A stretch of DNA of 64,000 nt from Sipunculus nudus (Eukaryota; Annelida; Sipuncula; Golfingiida; Sipunculidae). Shown piece after piece: positions 1-10,899 of this stretch. The translations under genes were made by a program, and so were the position numbers. The stretch lies in the NCBI GenBank assembly GCA_026874595.1, contig CM049320.1, positions 49,302,714 through 49,366,713 on the forward strand. The letters run 5' to 3'. The notes beneath the pieces were generated by a model, which worked only from the letters and a program-made list of their open reading frames with translations, was not told where the DNA came from and did no database searches. Position 1 is the stretch's first letter, and each line of letters opens with the position of its first letter.

Positions 1-571
1 CAGAAACCCCCAAGTAGAGAAATATTCTTAGAAAGATTTGATTTTACAGTCTCTGTGTTTCATTTTTGTATACTGTTTGTCAGAATTTTAGTATATCCGA
101 TGATATATTAGAAATAGCGATATGCATAATCTGCTTGTTACTGAGCCCTTAGGGCCGAGGGACGATACAGCTGCCCGAATACGGCAGTATTATAATTTAC
201 GGTGGTCACACGAGGATCTTTACAGCATTTCTCCGTAGTTACGTCTCGGATATACACGTTACATATAATAATATAATTTCACTATCTAAGAAATGCACGT
301 TCTGCACTTAGAGTAATGGAAACGATACCATTTTTGTCATAAGAGGGCATTTTCTATATTTTTGACATCAATTCTCAGGAATGCGACATATTTTCGCGAA
401 AGGTCCGTTGCAGCGCCATCTGTAAGAAACTGCACTGTGTCAAGACAGGAGGTCAATTCGGCCCGTGTTCAACCCGTCCACCGGCGTCTCCGTGTGGACC
501 AGTCCGGCCAGCACAAGAACTGATATTTTGCTAGTAAATATATCAGTAATATAGGAATTGAACACAGAGCC

Positions 572-2300
572 ATGTCGCTACAGGTAAGTTCTCATTGCTT
601 ATATCAGGGAGTCTAAAATGTCAGAAAAAGTTATATATAACAAAGCTCCTTTTGTCAGAACAGACGATCTGGTCGTGTACCATCAACACTTAGGCCTGTG
701 TATGCTAAGACGACGAAACAGTCGTCCAGTCACAGGGTTTCAGACGAGCCGCTGATTGTTGAGGCTTGTTTAATGTCTTGCCTTCAGAGGGCGACCTAAC
801 TGGCTGTGCCGAATTGAACGGCGTGAGATTATTTTTTGTTGTTGATATATTACGAATAGTATATAACGGAAAAATACAAAAAAAAACAGTACACGGTAAA
901 TGTCGTCTTTAGGTAATTTCATTATTTTCAAGACGGTCTTTGATGCCTGCCATAAAATAACATGGAAGTGGAACTGATTACTTTTGATTCGTCAGGTTTG
1001 AACTATGTCTTCTGAAGTCAAATTATAATTTTCTATTTATATGTTTTAAATAATGTCTCAGAACAATAAGTACACAAGTCTGGGTGTATTTAACAAAAAT
1101 AGGAACTGAGTACCTTTGAACAAGATTGTTATTTACGGTACCTACTGGTTTTGCTGCTAATCGCCATCTAGTATTCAAACGCTGAACAAGATTGAAGTTA
1201 ACGATACCAATCTTTTCGTTAAAGGTTAGATTTAATCACATTTCCGCTCAACGCAGTGAAAAGTCTTGTATTCTCGTTGGCAATCTACTCAAATGTATAA
1301 GAATATACAAAGAAATTATCCAGTTTTAATGTCTTACTTAAACGCTTTGTGTTTCACTAAATGAACACAAGATGGCACTGAGATAAAATATTTAGCGATT
1401 TTACCATAATTAATGACGAAGACATATTTGGAGCTACCCCATTCGGACACCCAAAGTGTATAATCCGTAGGATTCAGGTTTACCACAATATTTTTGTTGT
1501 TTTCTCTTTCTCGTTCTTTCTTTCTCCCGCTATTTCTTTATTTTTTACTTTCTTTCACAATTACATAAAACAGTGTAATTAGAAATCGGTGTTAAATAAC
1601 TATAGCATCTTGAACAGCTTTATTTCATGGTAAGTTGTGAACGCCACACATCAGGTTCTGATTTAGCTCCGTCATCAATGAACACTGTGTATCAATCATA
1701 TGTTAAGTAACAAAAACAGTTACTTAAATTAACGTACTTTGACAAGTATGTCCCCGAAAAAAACAACAATTAGGCTTAAGTTAAAGGGCGATGGATACTA
1801 AAGTATCAAACAATCACTGGTATGAACATCCACTTGTTTTCTACAGACATTGCACACCGCACACGCAATTTTCAGTATATTTATACTTCAACTTATATAT
1901 CTAGGTGAGCATGGTATAACAAAATAAATTAGAGTCTTATCGTTGAAAGCATATCACAGATGCACATGACAATAGGTTTTTGATGTTCTTAGGTAGTCAT
2001 CTTTACATTCTTGTGTATTATTCCTAATTACTGCACGCCCCTAGATTACATCTACGTTGACAGTTTTTATACTGATATTCAGTGCTACAATGACGTTAAT
2101 TGTACACCACTGTACCCATATTCACGAAATAGCTACATAATAAAAGTTCTTGTATCACCGAAACTGCTGAAGCTACAGTTGACACCAGCGCCACATGGAG
2201 ACAAATATGGGAATCACGGCTGCCAAAACGTGTGTCCCTATGGCCCTGAAATGAACGGTGATGATGATGCTCAATATGGAACTATTATTGTTAATATAAT
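572..2300 (+). CDS. Candidate two-exon gene, secreted Cys-containing protein, unknown
   Basis: The proposed first coding exon is ATG plus three codons (572-583, Met-Ser-Leu-Gln) ending at a consensus donor CAG|GTAAGT. The second exon starts at 1,993 after a TTCTTAG acceptor, in the same phase. The joined start gives a hydrophobic leader containing VVIFTFLCII, resembling a signal peptide. It is followed by two cysteine pairs, C-x5-C and C-x3-C, and an acidic GDDD stretch near 2,255-2,270. The frame stays open into the (AT)n tract at 2,308, so the true 3' end is not known; a later donor or stop may lie before it. I do not recognise the family. Support is the matching phase, good splice sites and hydrophobic leader; there is no homology evidence. 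The copy-B equivalent is broken, so selection cannot be tested here. Confidence 0.35.
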
Positions 2301-2302
2301 GT

Positions 2303-2307
<5 letters not shown>

Positions 2308-2392
<85 letters not shown>
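2308..2392. repeat. (AT)n microsatellite
   Basis: An almost uninterrupted AT dinucleotide run, abutting the 3' end of the open frame of the plus-strand candidate gene. The copy-B equivalent (22,545-22,566) is much shorter. A MITE-like start, CAGAGGAACCTG, follows at 2,394. Confidence 0.95.
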
Positions 2393-2396
<4 letters not shown>

Positions 2397-2533
2397 GGAA
2401 CCTGTTAAATAAGGCCACCTGGCTTTTACGATCTTTGAGTGAACTGAGACCTTTCGCACTGGTTATTACTGACATTTCTGATAAGACCTATATATCAAGA
2501 GAGTCCAACGGCGGTTATAGTATAAGGGTTCGG

Positions 2534-2580
<47 letters not shown>

Positions 2581-2582
2581 TT
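2534..2582. repeat. (AT)n(GT)n compound microsatellite
   Basis: AT repeats pass directly into GT repeats. A similar compound tract occurs in copy B at 23,790-23,848, in the intron region of the minus-strand gene. Confidence 0.9.
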
Positions 2583-2984
2583 GTGGCACTCAGGGCTTTT
2601 TTTCCGGTAATAAAAATGCTTGAATTGACATATTAATCAAGCATAAAATAAATCACTGGAGTATATAACAGATACATGTAAAGCCTAATGAACCACACAT
2701 TTTATGTTACAGCACAGGTATCAGTGGTAACAGGCACATTAAGCGTCTGTAACACGAAGGTAACAGTGGCCTCATCGATAGGTTACCTGGCCGTCTAAGG
2801 AGATAAATTTCATTGAAGTTGCATTGTATTTTGTAGGACACTATCATTTTGCCTTTTACACGTCACACTGAAGAAGCAGTTCAACGCAGAGTATACAAAT
2901 CTCATAATATATACAGGAAATGAAACTGACGCGTCATAAAAAAGAAAGTTATGAGAGAGATTGATGTAAAAAAAAGTTACTTAC

Positions 2985-3314
2985 CCGCTTCCGCCAGGAG
3001 TAGTGGTTTCGTTCGTCTCTGTGGTGCTACTGCTGCCATCAACCAACCCACTGCAAAGCACTTGACGAGAACACACACAGAAATTATATATTAATAAATA
3101 TTTTTACATACATGTGCATATATACGTATATATGTGGATAGATAGATAGGGCCTGGATAGATAAATGAATGAATAAAATAAGTATTAAAGATTTTGATTT
3201 ATCTGAATGCTTTTCGTGGAACTAATATAGGAAAGCAATTAGATATTAACTAGATTCAGTAAACATGGTAAACTCACCCATGGCTAACACGGCTAAAAAG
3301 ATGAAAGCTCGCAT
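2985..3314 (-). CDS. Candidate small secreted protein, exons 1-2 (copy A)
   Basis: On the minus strand ATG is at 3,314-3,312. Exon 1 (3,314-3,278) encodes MRAFIFLAVLAM and ends with donor G|GTGAGT. Exon 2 (3,060-2,985) follows acceptor TCAAG and ends at GG|GTAAG. The join completes a Val codon and gives a typical signal peptide continuing VLCSGLVDG, then a Ser/Thr-rich run. The same exons with the same boundaries occur in copy B, and in this frame several copy differences fall at third positions (GGG/GGA, GAT/GAC). The terminal exon is not settled. One option begins at 2,794 after CTCCTTAG; another lies antisense to the plus-strand gene. The product is unrecognised; secretion is inferred from the leader only. 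Confidence 0.5.
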
Positions 3315-3386
3315 TTTCACAGAATCAAGTTTCTACGTCCGGTCACGCCTGTGTCTGCAGGAGTGCTCGCCGGGAGTTGAATTTTT

Positions 3387-3460
3387 GTATATGAAGCCTA
3401 TGTGTCAGACCTATGATTGGTTACTCTGTGCGCGTGATTTCTGAAACTAATTGTCATTGG
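3387..3460 (-). promoter_or_regulatory. Core promoter of copy-A minus-strand gene (CCAAT x2, weak TATA)
   Basis: The two CCAAT boxes conserved with copy B lie at 3,460-3,456 and 3,420-3,416 on the minus strand. The TATA position reads TTCATATACA (3,396-3,387), a poorer match than the copy-B box. Spacing to the ATG at 3,314 is about 75 bases, as in copy B. Confidence 0.4.
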
Positions 3461-3540
3461 TTGATCAGCTTAAGTAATCAATTGGTTAAATTGTGTTAAC
3501 CTGCATACACGTATTATATACTGCTGAAGCGAGATATCTT

Positions 3541-3579
3541 AATTATATATTTCTCTCTGTCTCTGTCTGTCTCTCTGTC

Positions 3580-3615
<36 letters not shown>
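3541..3615. repeat. (CT)n-rich microsatellite
   Basis: CTCTGTCTGT-type repeats become pure CT. The tract lies upstream of the minus-strand gene promoter; copy B has a shorter version near 24,797-24,848. Confidence 0.9.
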
Positions 3616-3619
<4 letters not shown>

Positions 3620-3867
3620 ACCATGGAGTGACTTATCTAGAGTCAGTTATATCTTATAGGTAAACAAACCCAGCGCTAACTTCCCCGCGTTTTCTTCAGT
3701 GTGTGTTGTATTCAGGAAGCCTGAAAGGTCAACATAAATCCTGTGTCGCGTCCGTTCCAGTCCTTCCGTGCAAAATATCAAGGTGCCATTAAAATACAGT
3801 TTTTCGTATACAGAAGTTAACGACTGTCTTAAATGTTGGTTTTATGAATGTTTCATATTGTTACAAG

Positions 3868-4280
3868 GTGACAAGAAAGAGGACCGAACTGTCTCGCTAG
3901 TGAAGCTTGCTTTTCTAGCGAAGCGGTTGGTACGCCGGACTTGTTCGCCGTCAACATGGGTTCGAATCCCGGAACGGCCAAACGTTTTCCCCTGACCAAT
4001 TTGTCTTCGTAACAAAATGGGGGCTCGTCAAACATGACGGTAATCTTTGTGGCCCAGGGAATAAGCTCACCAAAGTGTGACTCCTGGGATAATTAGTCTT
4101 GTTCCGATAGCAGAACGCTCTTAAGAGGGGGTGTATTACGGGGTGACAGAAACGGACCGAACTGTCTTGCTAGTAAAGCTTGCTTTTCTAGCGAAGCGGT
4201 TGGTACGCCGGACTTGTTCGCCACCAACATGGGTTCGAACCCCGGATCGGTCCATTGTTTCCCCTAAGCAATATATCATC
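3868..4280 (+). mobile_element. tRNA-headed SINE, one unit plus a partial second unit
   Basis: Two direct units begin with related GACCGAACTGTC sequence (near 3,880 and 4,155). Each has a tRNA-like pol III promoter. Box A-like TAGCGAAGCGGTTGG lies at 3,916-3,930 and 4,189-4,203. Box B lies at 3,959-3,969 (GGTTCGAATCC) and 4,232-4,242 (GGTTCGAACCC). The first unit continues through a tail with GTGGCCCAGGGAATAAGCTC; the second is shorter. Copy B has no such sequence at the matching place (about 25,100), so the insertion came after the duplication or was lost in B. I see no clean flanking duplication. It is a SINE rather than a functional tRNA because no full cloverleaf is apparent. Confidence 0.7.
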
Positions 4281-4289
4281 GTAGCAATA

Positions 4290-6220
4290 TGCTTGTAAAC
4301 ATGGGCTAAACGTGTAGGAAATGGGCCATCTTTAACGGTAAGTAGATTGAGAGGAAGTTGAAAGTCTAGGTTTGAATAGAAAAAATATACCACTGGACAC
4401 TCAAGACCTATTTACACACTAATACAACCATATCCTTATATAACAAGGTCTGTCAGCTTTTTCTATAAATAGTCATGTTATATAATGTACTGTACTCGCT
4501 TAATGGCGAAATGTTTGGACTTAATTAATGAAGACGGCTCAGACTTAATGATGGTATCTTTATATGATAGTGTCATCAGATTTCCCTCATTGTTTATATT
4601 TGTGAAATATGTCTTCACCATTGAACAATATGGGTATTGTTATCATTTTTTATTTTCCAATAATGCATAAATCATTTTTAAATGAATTATTACCTGGGTC
4701 GTTGCAAATATTAGATATGAAGCTTTTGAATTTTCTAACATCACTGATTGAACCCTTTGGTTTTGAACAGCACCCATGCACCGGGTGAATTTGCATTTAT
4801 AGAGTATCATTTAAGCTCTTTGTTTATTTTTTTCTGCAAAACATCACGCATTTGGCGCGCTTTATCCTGATAAGGATCTGAAGTCCCGCACAGCAAACGG
4901 TTTATTTACATCTGTTTATACCTCGTTTCCAAAGGATCGCACACCCCTGTATCATACAAATGTTCTAGCTGCCAGAGTTCGATAAACTTACACTTAACAC
5001 GCTCATAAAATGTAACCCAGTCACCTCCACGGTCGTATATATAATATAATTAAGTCTTGTTGTTAAGTAACTGCGATATATCCACTTGGTTTATGATTCG
5101 TTGGCACTCTCAGGGTAGCGAAGTGACTGTTCTACTGAACCATGGAGCTCTATGTATAACCTCTTTGGGAAATCAAACAGAAAAATCAATCAGTTTAGAT
5201 AGGATGAGAATAAAGTAAACTTCCTTGTCAAACAGTTCCTAGCTGTAAACCGGCCGAGAATTCAAAAGTGTGGTCATGAACTCTTACAAAGTATCAAATT
5301 AGCTATATTGTATTCAAGAGTCATATGCATGTTACAATTCGCATTTTCAGTTATGAGGAACAAAACAATGTACAGCAAATCGAGATAAAGCACATCTGAA
5401 ACAGGTCCAAACAAATGTTTATCACGCGGCATTATAGACCACCAGTGCCGACACTTAAGTATCAGCCCTTGACCTTTAAGGCGACTGAACTTACATAGAC
5501 ATTGTTGCCGTGATTGATTTATTATAAAAAAGGTATAGCAAATCACTGTTTGGTATGTTAACAATCATGTATTCGGCTACACGGTAGTGTAACTTATGTA
5601 TAGGGGTTTGTTATGTATATTTTATATATTTAATTAAATTTATATAAATTCCTTATCTTTCGATGTATTATTGCAAATATTATAAAAAAAGCGTAGTACC
5701 CCCATTGCCCCTGATGAATGTTTTCGAGAGTTTTAATTTTACAGATTTTCTTTTATATAGTATCATCATTTACCAGCAAAAGAAACCGCTCGTTAGACTC
5801 AAAATGTCCCCTAAAAATCTGATCTGATTCGAATCATACCTTGCGCAGTTAGCTTTTGGCCGGGGCCGCATATGTGGAAAGAAGATAATACAAAGACACG
5901 GACTCCCCCTCAATCCTTCCATTTAATTGTGGTAACAATTTGCTGTTCCGGACATCCCTGTTTCATCATTTACATAAAATGTCTTAAAACTAAAATATTT
6001 CGGAGAAATTTGATTCAGCTGCAGTTATACTTCGCTCTTTTAGCAAATAAGTGGTAGCGAATCTGTGAAACATATACCAGATTATAGCCTTTTGTTTCAT
6101 TTATTAGTTCAACCTGTCAATCATTCTAATCTTTATCGCTGATTCTTAGCTTATCGTCCTTCTGTCCATCAGTGACATTACTTGTCTGTCCGTAAATATC
6201 CATATATAGAAACAAGAAAT
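4290..6220. other. Non-coding part of copy A
   Basis: This stretch matches 25,110-27,740 of copy B, apart from the MITE found only in B. I see no supported exon or RNA gene. The short open frames here are not conserved as frames between the two copies. Confidence 0.6.
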
Positions 6221-6224
6221 GAAG

Positions 6225-6675
6225 CCTAGGTCACAACTGGCCGTAAGGGCTCCTACGGCCTTTATGCGTCCTAAATTTGTGCAGAATCTCACGTGCTATG
6301 CAAGTCCGTCTTGTAAAATCTCTAGGTCGTAGACAGCCTGTAAACACGTATGGAAGATATTGGACTTGTGTGCCACATGTCCAACAAATCTACGTATTCT
6401 CAGCAAACAACGAGGCCGCAAGTGTAATTTGCTCCCTCCGGCAAGGAGTTCGCAAGTGAGACGTGCACATTTTTTTTTAGGTACCATGGGAAGAAAATCC
6501 GAGGTTAAATGCCACTTGCCTGCTGAGTACGGTTTGTCCAACATCCTCCGTACGTGCTTGCTGGCTGTCTGCGACATCAAAATTTCGCATTACGGACTTG
6601 CTTGGCACGTGGAATTATGCAAGATTTGGACGAAAACAGGCCGTAGGACCCCGTAAGCCGATTCTGACCAAAACT
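6225..6675. mobile_element. Hairpin (fold-back) element with about 150-bp inverted arms
   Basis: The left arm (about 6,229-6,385) and right arm (about 6,515-6,672) are imperfect inverted copies. Examples are TCCTACGGCC against GGCCGTAGGA, GCAAGTCCGT against ACGGACTTGC, and GTAGACAGCC against GGCTGTCTGC. A central spacer of about 130 bp includes GCAAGGAGTTCGCAAGTGAG. The overlapping open frames here arise from the symmetry and are not genes. A right-hand half of the same family lies at 36,484-36,735 in copy B. It is likely a MITE-like non-autonomous element; no transposase is seen. Confidence 0.75.
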
Positions 6676-6679
6676 AAAT

Positions 6680-7964
6680 CCTCTACCTCTACGACCTCCA
6701 TGGCACCTAAAATTCGTTGGGGACGTACGATCTTAAAATTCGTGTGTCAAGTTGGGACCAAGGCTTTAATTCTAACCTATATTTGGGAGCTACGTGGCAA
6801 CAAAACAGTTTTGAACCCTCTGACACTTTCTCATGTTACCATAGTATAATTTGACTTTGTTTATTTACTGCAAACACATGAGAAGTCTTAAGTCATAAAC
6901 CTGAGTAGTTTTAACTACTTATTCTCTCTTTGCCCATAAACGTATTATCTGATTAAGTCTGGACTACGGTTCGCACGTGCAGGCAGGCAATATTTTACAA
7001 TTTTATATAACATGATCATTTGAAATCTAAGTTAAATGTATAAATCTATATTCTTAAGAGTATAAAAAATGATATTTTAATGGTATATATATATATAACC
7101 GGTGTCAGGATATTTTGTAATGAGTAGAAAGTACCTTGTTATGTTCTTTGACAGATAGACAGACAGATACATAGTTTATTAATTAGACTTCTACAAGTGT
7201 TGACGCTTTCCTTTTCAACAGCAGTATAACAAAACACCATATATATGACATAAGGTTAAGACCCAGTGTGTGCATAGATAAATTATAATCAGATGTAGAT
7301 AATAATATGAAAATTAATTATAACAATGATTGATATACGACAATTTATTAGAAATTTAGTACACTGGTACTTTAGAATTGATAATTTACATACAAGGGAG
7401 CTTTTTAAAGCATTCATTCTTTGAGAGGGGAATTCATAATAATCATACATCGGGCGTTATAACCGGATATCACTGGTGTCTCAATGGTGGTAGCAAAAGC
7501 TTGTGACTTGGGTAGAGAATACGTACATATAACGAGGTGTTGCATGAATTATTTTTCTGCGCGTATCGAGCCTATAAAGGCCGAGTTGTTGAAATGCATG
7601 ATCATAATGTATACATAGGGGATAATATTAGTGCCATTTGATGAAAGTGTTAAATCGCTGCTGCATTCTAGCCTTGTCTAAGTGCCACGTACAGCCGACA
7701 TGAATATTCAAGAACAGGCCATATAATGGATTGTAGTAAGTTTTTATAGACGTTACTTTGCAAACCACTCTCCATATGTAGCTTCAAGCAATATAATCCC
7801 CAACTGCATGACGTTTTCCCGAGACCAGCGCTGGTTGGATGATGTAGCTCGCTGTAAATGGCCGTCTTCCACTCTGTCCATGACTTCAGAAAAAAAAAAT
7901 AAAACACAGCGGGCCAAACACGACCCTTAGGGTTAATCACCTCGCAAAGAAAGCCCATGGAATA
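6680..7964. other. Non-coding part of copy A
   Basis: Matches 36,740-37,953. An open minus-strand frame at 7,668-7,958 has a recognisable counterpart in copy B, but with frame changes. Its tail reads PVLEYSCRLY, faintly like the region after the catalytic core of LINE reverse transcriptases. I do not annotate it as a gene. Confidence 0.5.
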
Positions 7965-7965
7965 T

Positions 7966-8030
7966 TAGCCGTGAATACACGACTCAGTCGGCAATCGGAT
8001 AATTGGGCTTGAAAGCCTACTCGAGTCGTG
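7966..8030 (+). repeat. Dispersed repeat fragment
   Basis: The stretch containing GCAATCGGATAATTGGGCTT recurs, diverged, at 61,217-61,280 (GCAATCGGATTATTGGGCTG). It sits exactly where copy A stops matching copy B. Confidence 0.6.
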
Positions 8031-8389
8031 ATTCAAGTAATATCGAGGAATGTATCGCAAGGGTCTTGCATCAGGTTGCATTCATATTGTGGTAAACAGC
8101 CCATAATCTCAATATTATGCTAAGAATGATTAATTCCCATAATAATAGAACATTCTTAAAATTACACTAAATCAATACAATTACACAGTATAACAATAAT
8201 AAAAATGTACAGTACCAGAGTGTCCGGGTCCTAGGCTTTAATTTCTTATGCCACCACTGTCACAGCTCAACAAGAGTCCTTTAAAACGAATAATCCAGAT
8301 GAACAGTTCATGTAAATCTCCTTAGAGAATAGTCCGCTTTAATCTCGAAACAATCTGTTGTAATCCAAAAGCGAAGTTCTGATAATAAT

Positions 8390-8569
8390 CTCAAAGGCAA
8401 TCACAGTGATTGTGATCACTGAAGACAATGATAGGCTTGACTGATGAAGTAACATAAACTTCAAAATGGTTCAATGCCAAAATCAAAGTCAAACAATCCT
8501 TTTCAATAGTGGAATAGTTTGTCTGGTTTGCATTAAACTTTCTTGAAAAACAAGGCCTACAGGCCTAAT
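8390..8569 (-). pseudogene. RNase H fragment of Gmr1-like element
   Basis: The minus-strand frame reads NQTNYSTIEKDCLTLILALN followed by HFEVYV and VFSDHN, the conserved core of Ty3-type RNase H. Its N-terminal part (SPVLALRTF) lies at about 10,870-10,830, on the other side of the 2.2-kb element. A stop follows at about 8,393, and the frame decays toward 8,230. Confidence 0.75.
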
Positions 8570-8629
8570 GCGAACCTGTGCATTGGGATATAATGCTTCA
8601 GTGCTGGACCTTTACTTTTCTTGTATAGG

Positions 8630-8990
8630 AACAATGTAAGTACTAAACACAAACATCACTGCTGAAATTCTGGCATGGGTGCACACAACACAAAAATGAT
8701 TGTAGCTGGCACAACCAGTCTTGTATACAACGAAGCTATAAGAGATATATACAAATTTTCAGAATGATTTATCAAACCCCTCCTGAGAAAAAAGCAGGGA
8801 CAAACACTGTGAAAAAATTATTGTTGGTGGGACCACCAGACTTGTATACGACAAAGCTATTTAATATGTATAAATATGCCAAATTTATGGCTGATATATC
8901 AAATTCCTCTGTAGAAATAAGCAGACCCATACACTTTGCAAAAGTCATTGTAGGTGGCGACACTTGTCTTGTGAACGAGAAAGCCACCAA
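8630..8990 (+). repeat. Three tandem units of about 124 bp
   Basis: Units share CTTGTATACNACNAAGCTAT-type cores at about 8,722, 8,846 and 8,968, with diverged flanks. They lie inside the 2.2-kb element. The open frames on both strands here reflect the repeat and show no domain. Confidence 0.7.
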
Positions 8991-9109
8991 AGACATATAG
9001 GCAGGTCAAAATATAAGGCAAATACATCAAACTTACCTTGAGTCTGATGCATGGGGCCTCACCAGGCTTGGATTAGAAAGGCAGTTGCCCTAAGTGAACT
9101 GACACACTA

Positions 9110-9420
9110 GCACTGAGTGAACTCATGACCTGCAACTGGCTAGACTGAGTGAACGCCTGACCTATACCTGGCTGCACTGAGTGAACTCCTGACCTGTTGC
9201 CTAATCTGACACAGTTGGCAGTCTGCCAAAGCTATTAATAGATCCAAACTGACCACATGCAGCCCTGAGGGACATGACACACATGAGCTGATCACATGCC
9301 TTGTGTTAGGCTGCACTGATTGAACTCTTGACTTATATCTTGCTGCACTGAATGAACTCTTGATCTGTTGCCAAATCTGAAACAGTTGGCAGTTTCTCAA
9401 CCTATTTAGGGATACAGACT
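9110..9420 (+). repeat. Tandem repeat with GCTGCACTGAGTGAACTC words
   Basis: About six variants of CTGCACTGAGTGAACTCCTG followed by GACCTGTTGC or GACCTATACC occur, with a larger unit of roughly 190 bp (CTAATCTGACACAGTTGGCA at about 9,200; CAAATCTGAAACAGTTGGCA at about 9,370). Inside the 2.2-kb element. Confidence 0.75.
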
Positions 9421-9829
9421 CAATTATGGCCTGTTCGTAAATCTGTTTACACATACTGAAAGACTTTGGCTATAATGCTTTTTTTCAAGCTGACATATTT
9501 ATAAACTTTTGATTAAAATATCTAGAATAATAAAAGATGCAGTTCTTTCATTGTTAAAGGTTCAATAATTCTACCAAAAATCATTCAATTAAACTTGAAC
9601 AAAGGCCTAAGAATAATTTTTGTGCAATATTACAGAAGTTATAATTGAAACAATAATTTTGTAGAAGAACAGTTTGAAATAGATATAATAATGGTCATAA
9701 AACAAACTTAAGCTTTTCACGAATCAACCAAAAATAAAAAAAAACTCAAAATATTAATTCTGATATGATTGAAAGAACGATGTCCTAAGATAATTCTCTT
9801 GAAAAATTGAACGATTCAACTTGACAATT

Positions 9830-10720
9830 TCATCATAAACATTTTAAGCTGAAGGAGGCTAAAATTATGAGTTTTTTGCTCATAAAAAACAGGCCAATGT
9901 AGGTGGCATCACATAATCTGCAACTATGAGTAATGTGACCAACATTTGCACAATACTTAGTAATGCTAGCTTTTGTCATTTCTGAGATTACTATGTCAGT
10001 ATGCTTACTTGGCCAAAGGACTAAGTTCAAATACGTGTAACTCTGCTCAAATTCATCAAATGCAAACCATTTGAACAAACTTGAGAGGGCTTGCCTCTGG
10101 GATCATTTCTGTAAAATATTGAACAATTTGGCTGGACTGTTTACAAGAAGAAGACTTTTAAAGGTTTTTCAGCTTTTCCCCTATAAAATCTAAGTAAATA
10201 CAGATAGCAAAAAAAAAAAATAAGCTGAACCCCACAACGTTTGATATGTGACAGATTATTGCATAAAATCTGGGGATGGTAGCTCCTGCTATTCCTGAGA
10301 CATTATGGGTTAATGTACAGATGACCAATGACCCCCGTACAAAAAAGGTCAATGCAGGGGGCGCCACCAATACCTGAATTTCATACAGACTCATGTGACC
10401 AACACTGGCATAAAATTTAGTGATGATAGCTCCAGCCGTTTCTGAGATTGTAAATTTAGTATGCTTTTTTGGACAGATGACTGAGTTCAACTTCCTATAA
10501 CTTGGCCAAAAATCACCGAACTTAAACCATTCGAACAAACTTAAGAGAGATTGTTCCACAAAATTTTTTGGTGAAATATTCGAAAATTAGGCTTAACAGT
10601 TTCGGAGAAGAAGACTTTTAAAGCTTTTTTTAGCTTTTTCCCTATAAAATCTAAGAAAATGCAGTCAGCCAAAAACTAAGCAAAATCCGATAGATTTTTT
10701 AAGTTGACTATTTTGTTTTG
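9830..10720 (+). repeat. Direct duplication of about 460 bp within the 2.2-kb element
   Basis: The halves 9,830-10,230 and about 10,320-10,690 share ordered blocks such as GAAGAAGACTTTTAAAG, CCCTATAAAATCTAAG and a TCATCAAATG/AAATCACCGA segment before AAACCATTNGAACAAACTT. Similar minus-strand peptides in both halves result from the duplication. Confidence 0.75.
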
Positions 10721-10899
10721 CATAAAATCTTGCCATTTTAAAGATAGTAGGGGTTAACGTACAGACGACGGACGACGGCCGACGCCACACCATCGCATAA
10801 GCTCACAGGTTCGCTAATAACAAATTGATCTATTAAAGGGTACAGAAAAGTCCGAAGCGCCAAAACTGGTGAACTTTGCAGAATTGCTTTCAGTTCTGA

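Larger units (their letters stand above)
1..7965 (+). repeat. Segmental duplication, copy A
   Basis: This block aligns along its length with 20,369-37,953 in the same orientation. Shared landmarks include the GC-rich stretch near 150-200 (again at 20,500-20,560), the splice-site-bearing stretches at 572-583 and 1,993-2,290, the minus-strand first exon at 3,278-3,314 and the segment 6,440-7,964. By eye, identity is roughly 80-90 percent with many small indels. Copy A already matches copy B at the first base of the window, so its left boundary may lie outside. At 7,965 copy A passes into a dispersed repeat that copy B lacks. Copy A contains a SINE pair that copy B lacks, and it lacks the insertions found in copy B. 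Confidence 0.9.
8570..10814. mobile_element. 2.2-kb element with 11-bp inverted ends, inserted in RNase H
   Basis: The ends are GCGAACCTGTG (8,570-8,580) and CACAGGTTCGC (10,804-10,814), perfect inverted repeats, flanked on both sides by TAAT. They fall between the two halves of the Gmr1-like RNase H. The interior is non-coding and made of three internal repeat sets: about 124-bp units (8,630-8,990), 40-bp words (9,110-9,420) and a roughly 460-bp direct duplication (9,830-10,720). The right end has GACGACGGACGACGG just inside. I see no transposase, so it is a non-autonomous element; a 4-bp target duplication is my inference. Confidence 0.65.

Noticed and set aside
3900-3985. Functional tRNA gene
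   Set aside because: A and B boxes are present, but no full acceptor stem or cloverleaf is evident, and a second unit plus tail indicates a SINE.
6277-6849. Overlapping open frames on both strands
   Set aside because: They mirror one another because the DNA is a hairpin element; no domain and no conservation of frame in copy B.
7668-7958. 96-codon minus-strand frame with PVLEYSCRLY
   Set aside because: It weakly recalls LINE RT tails and has a copy-B counterpart, but frames shift between copies and there is no catalytic motif; kept only as a note.
8764-9000. Open frames on both strands with similar length
   Set aside because: They fall in a 124-bp tandem repeat inside a non-coding element; no domain.
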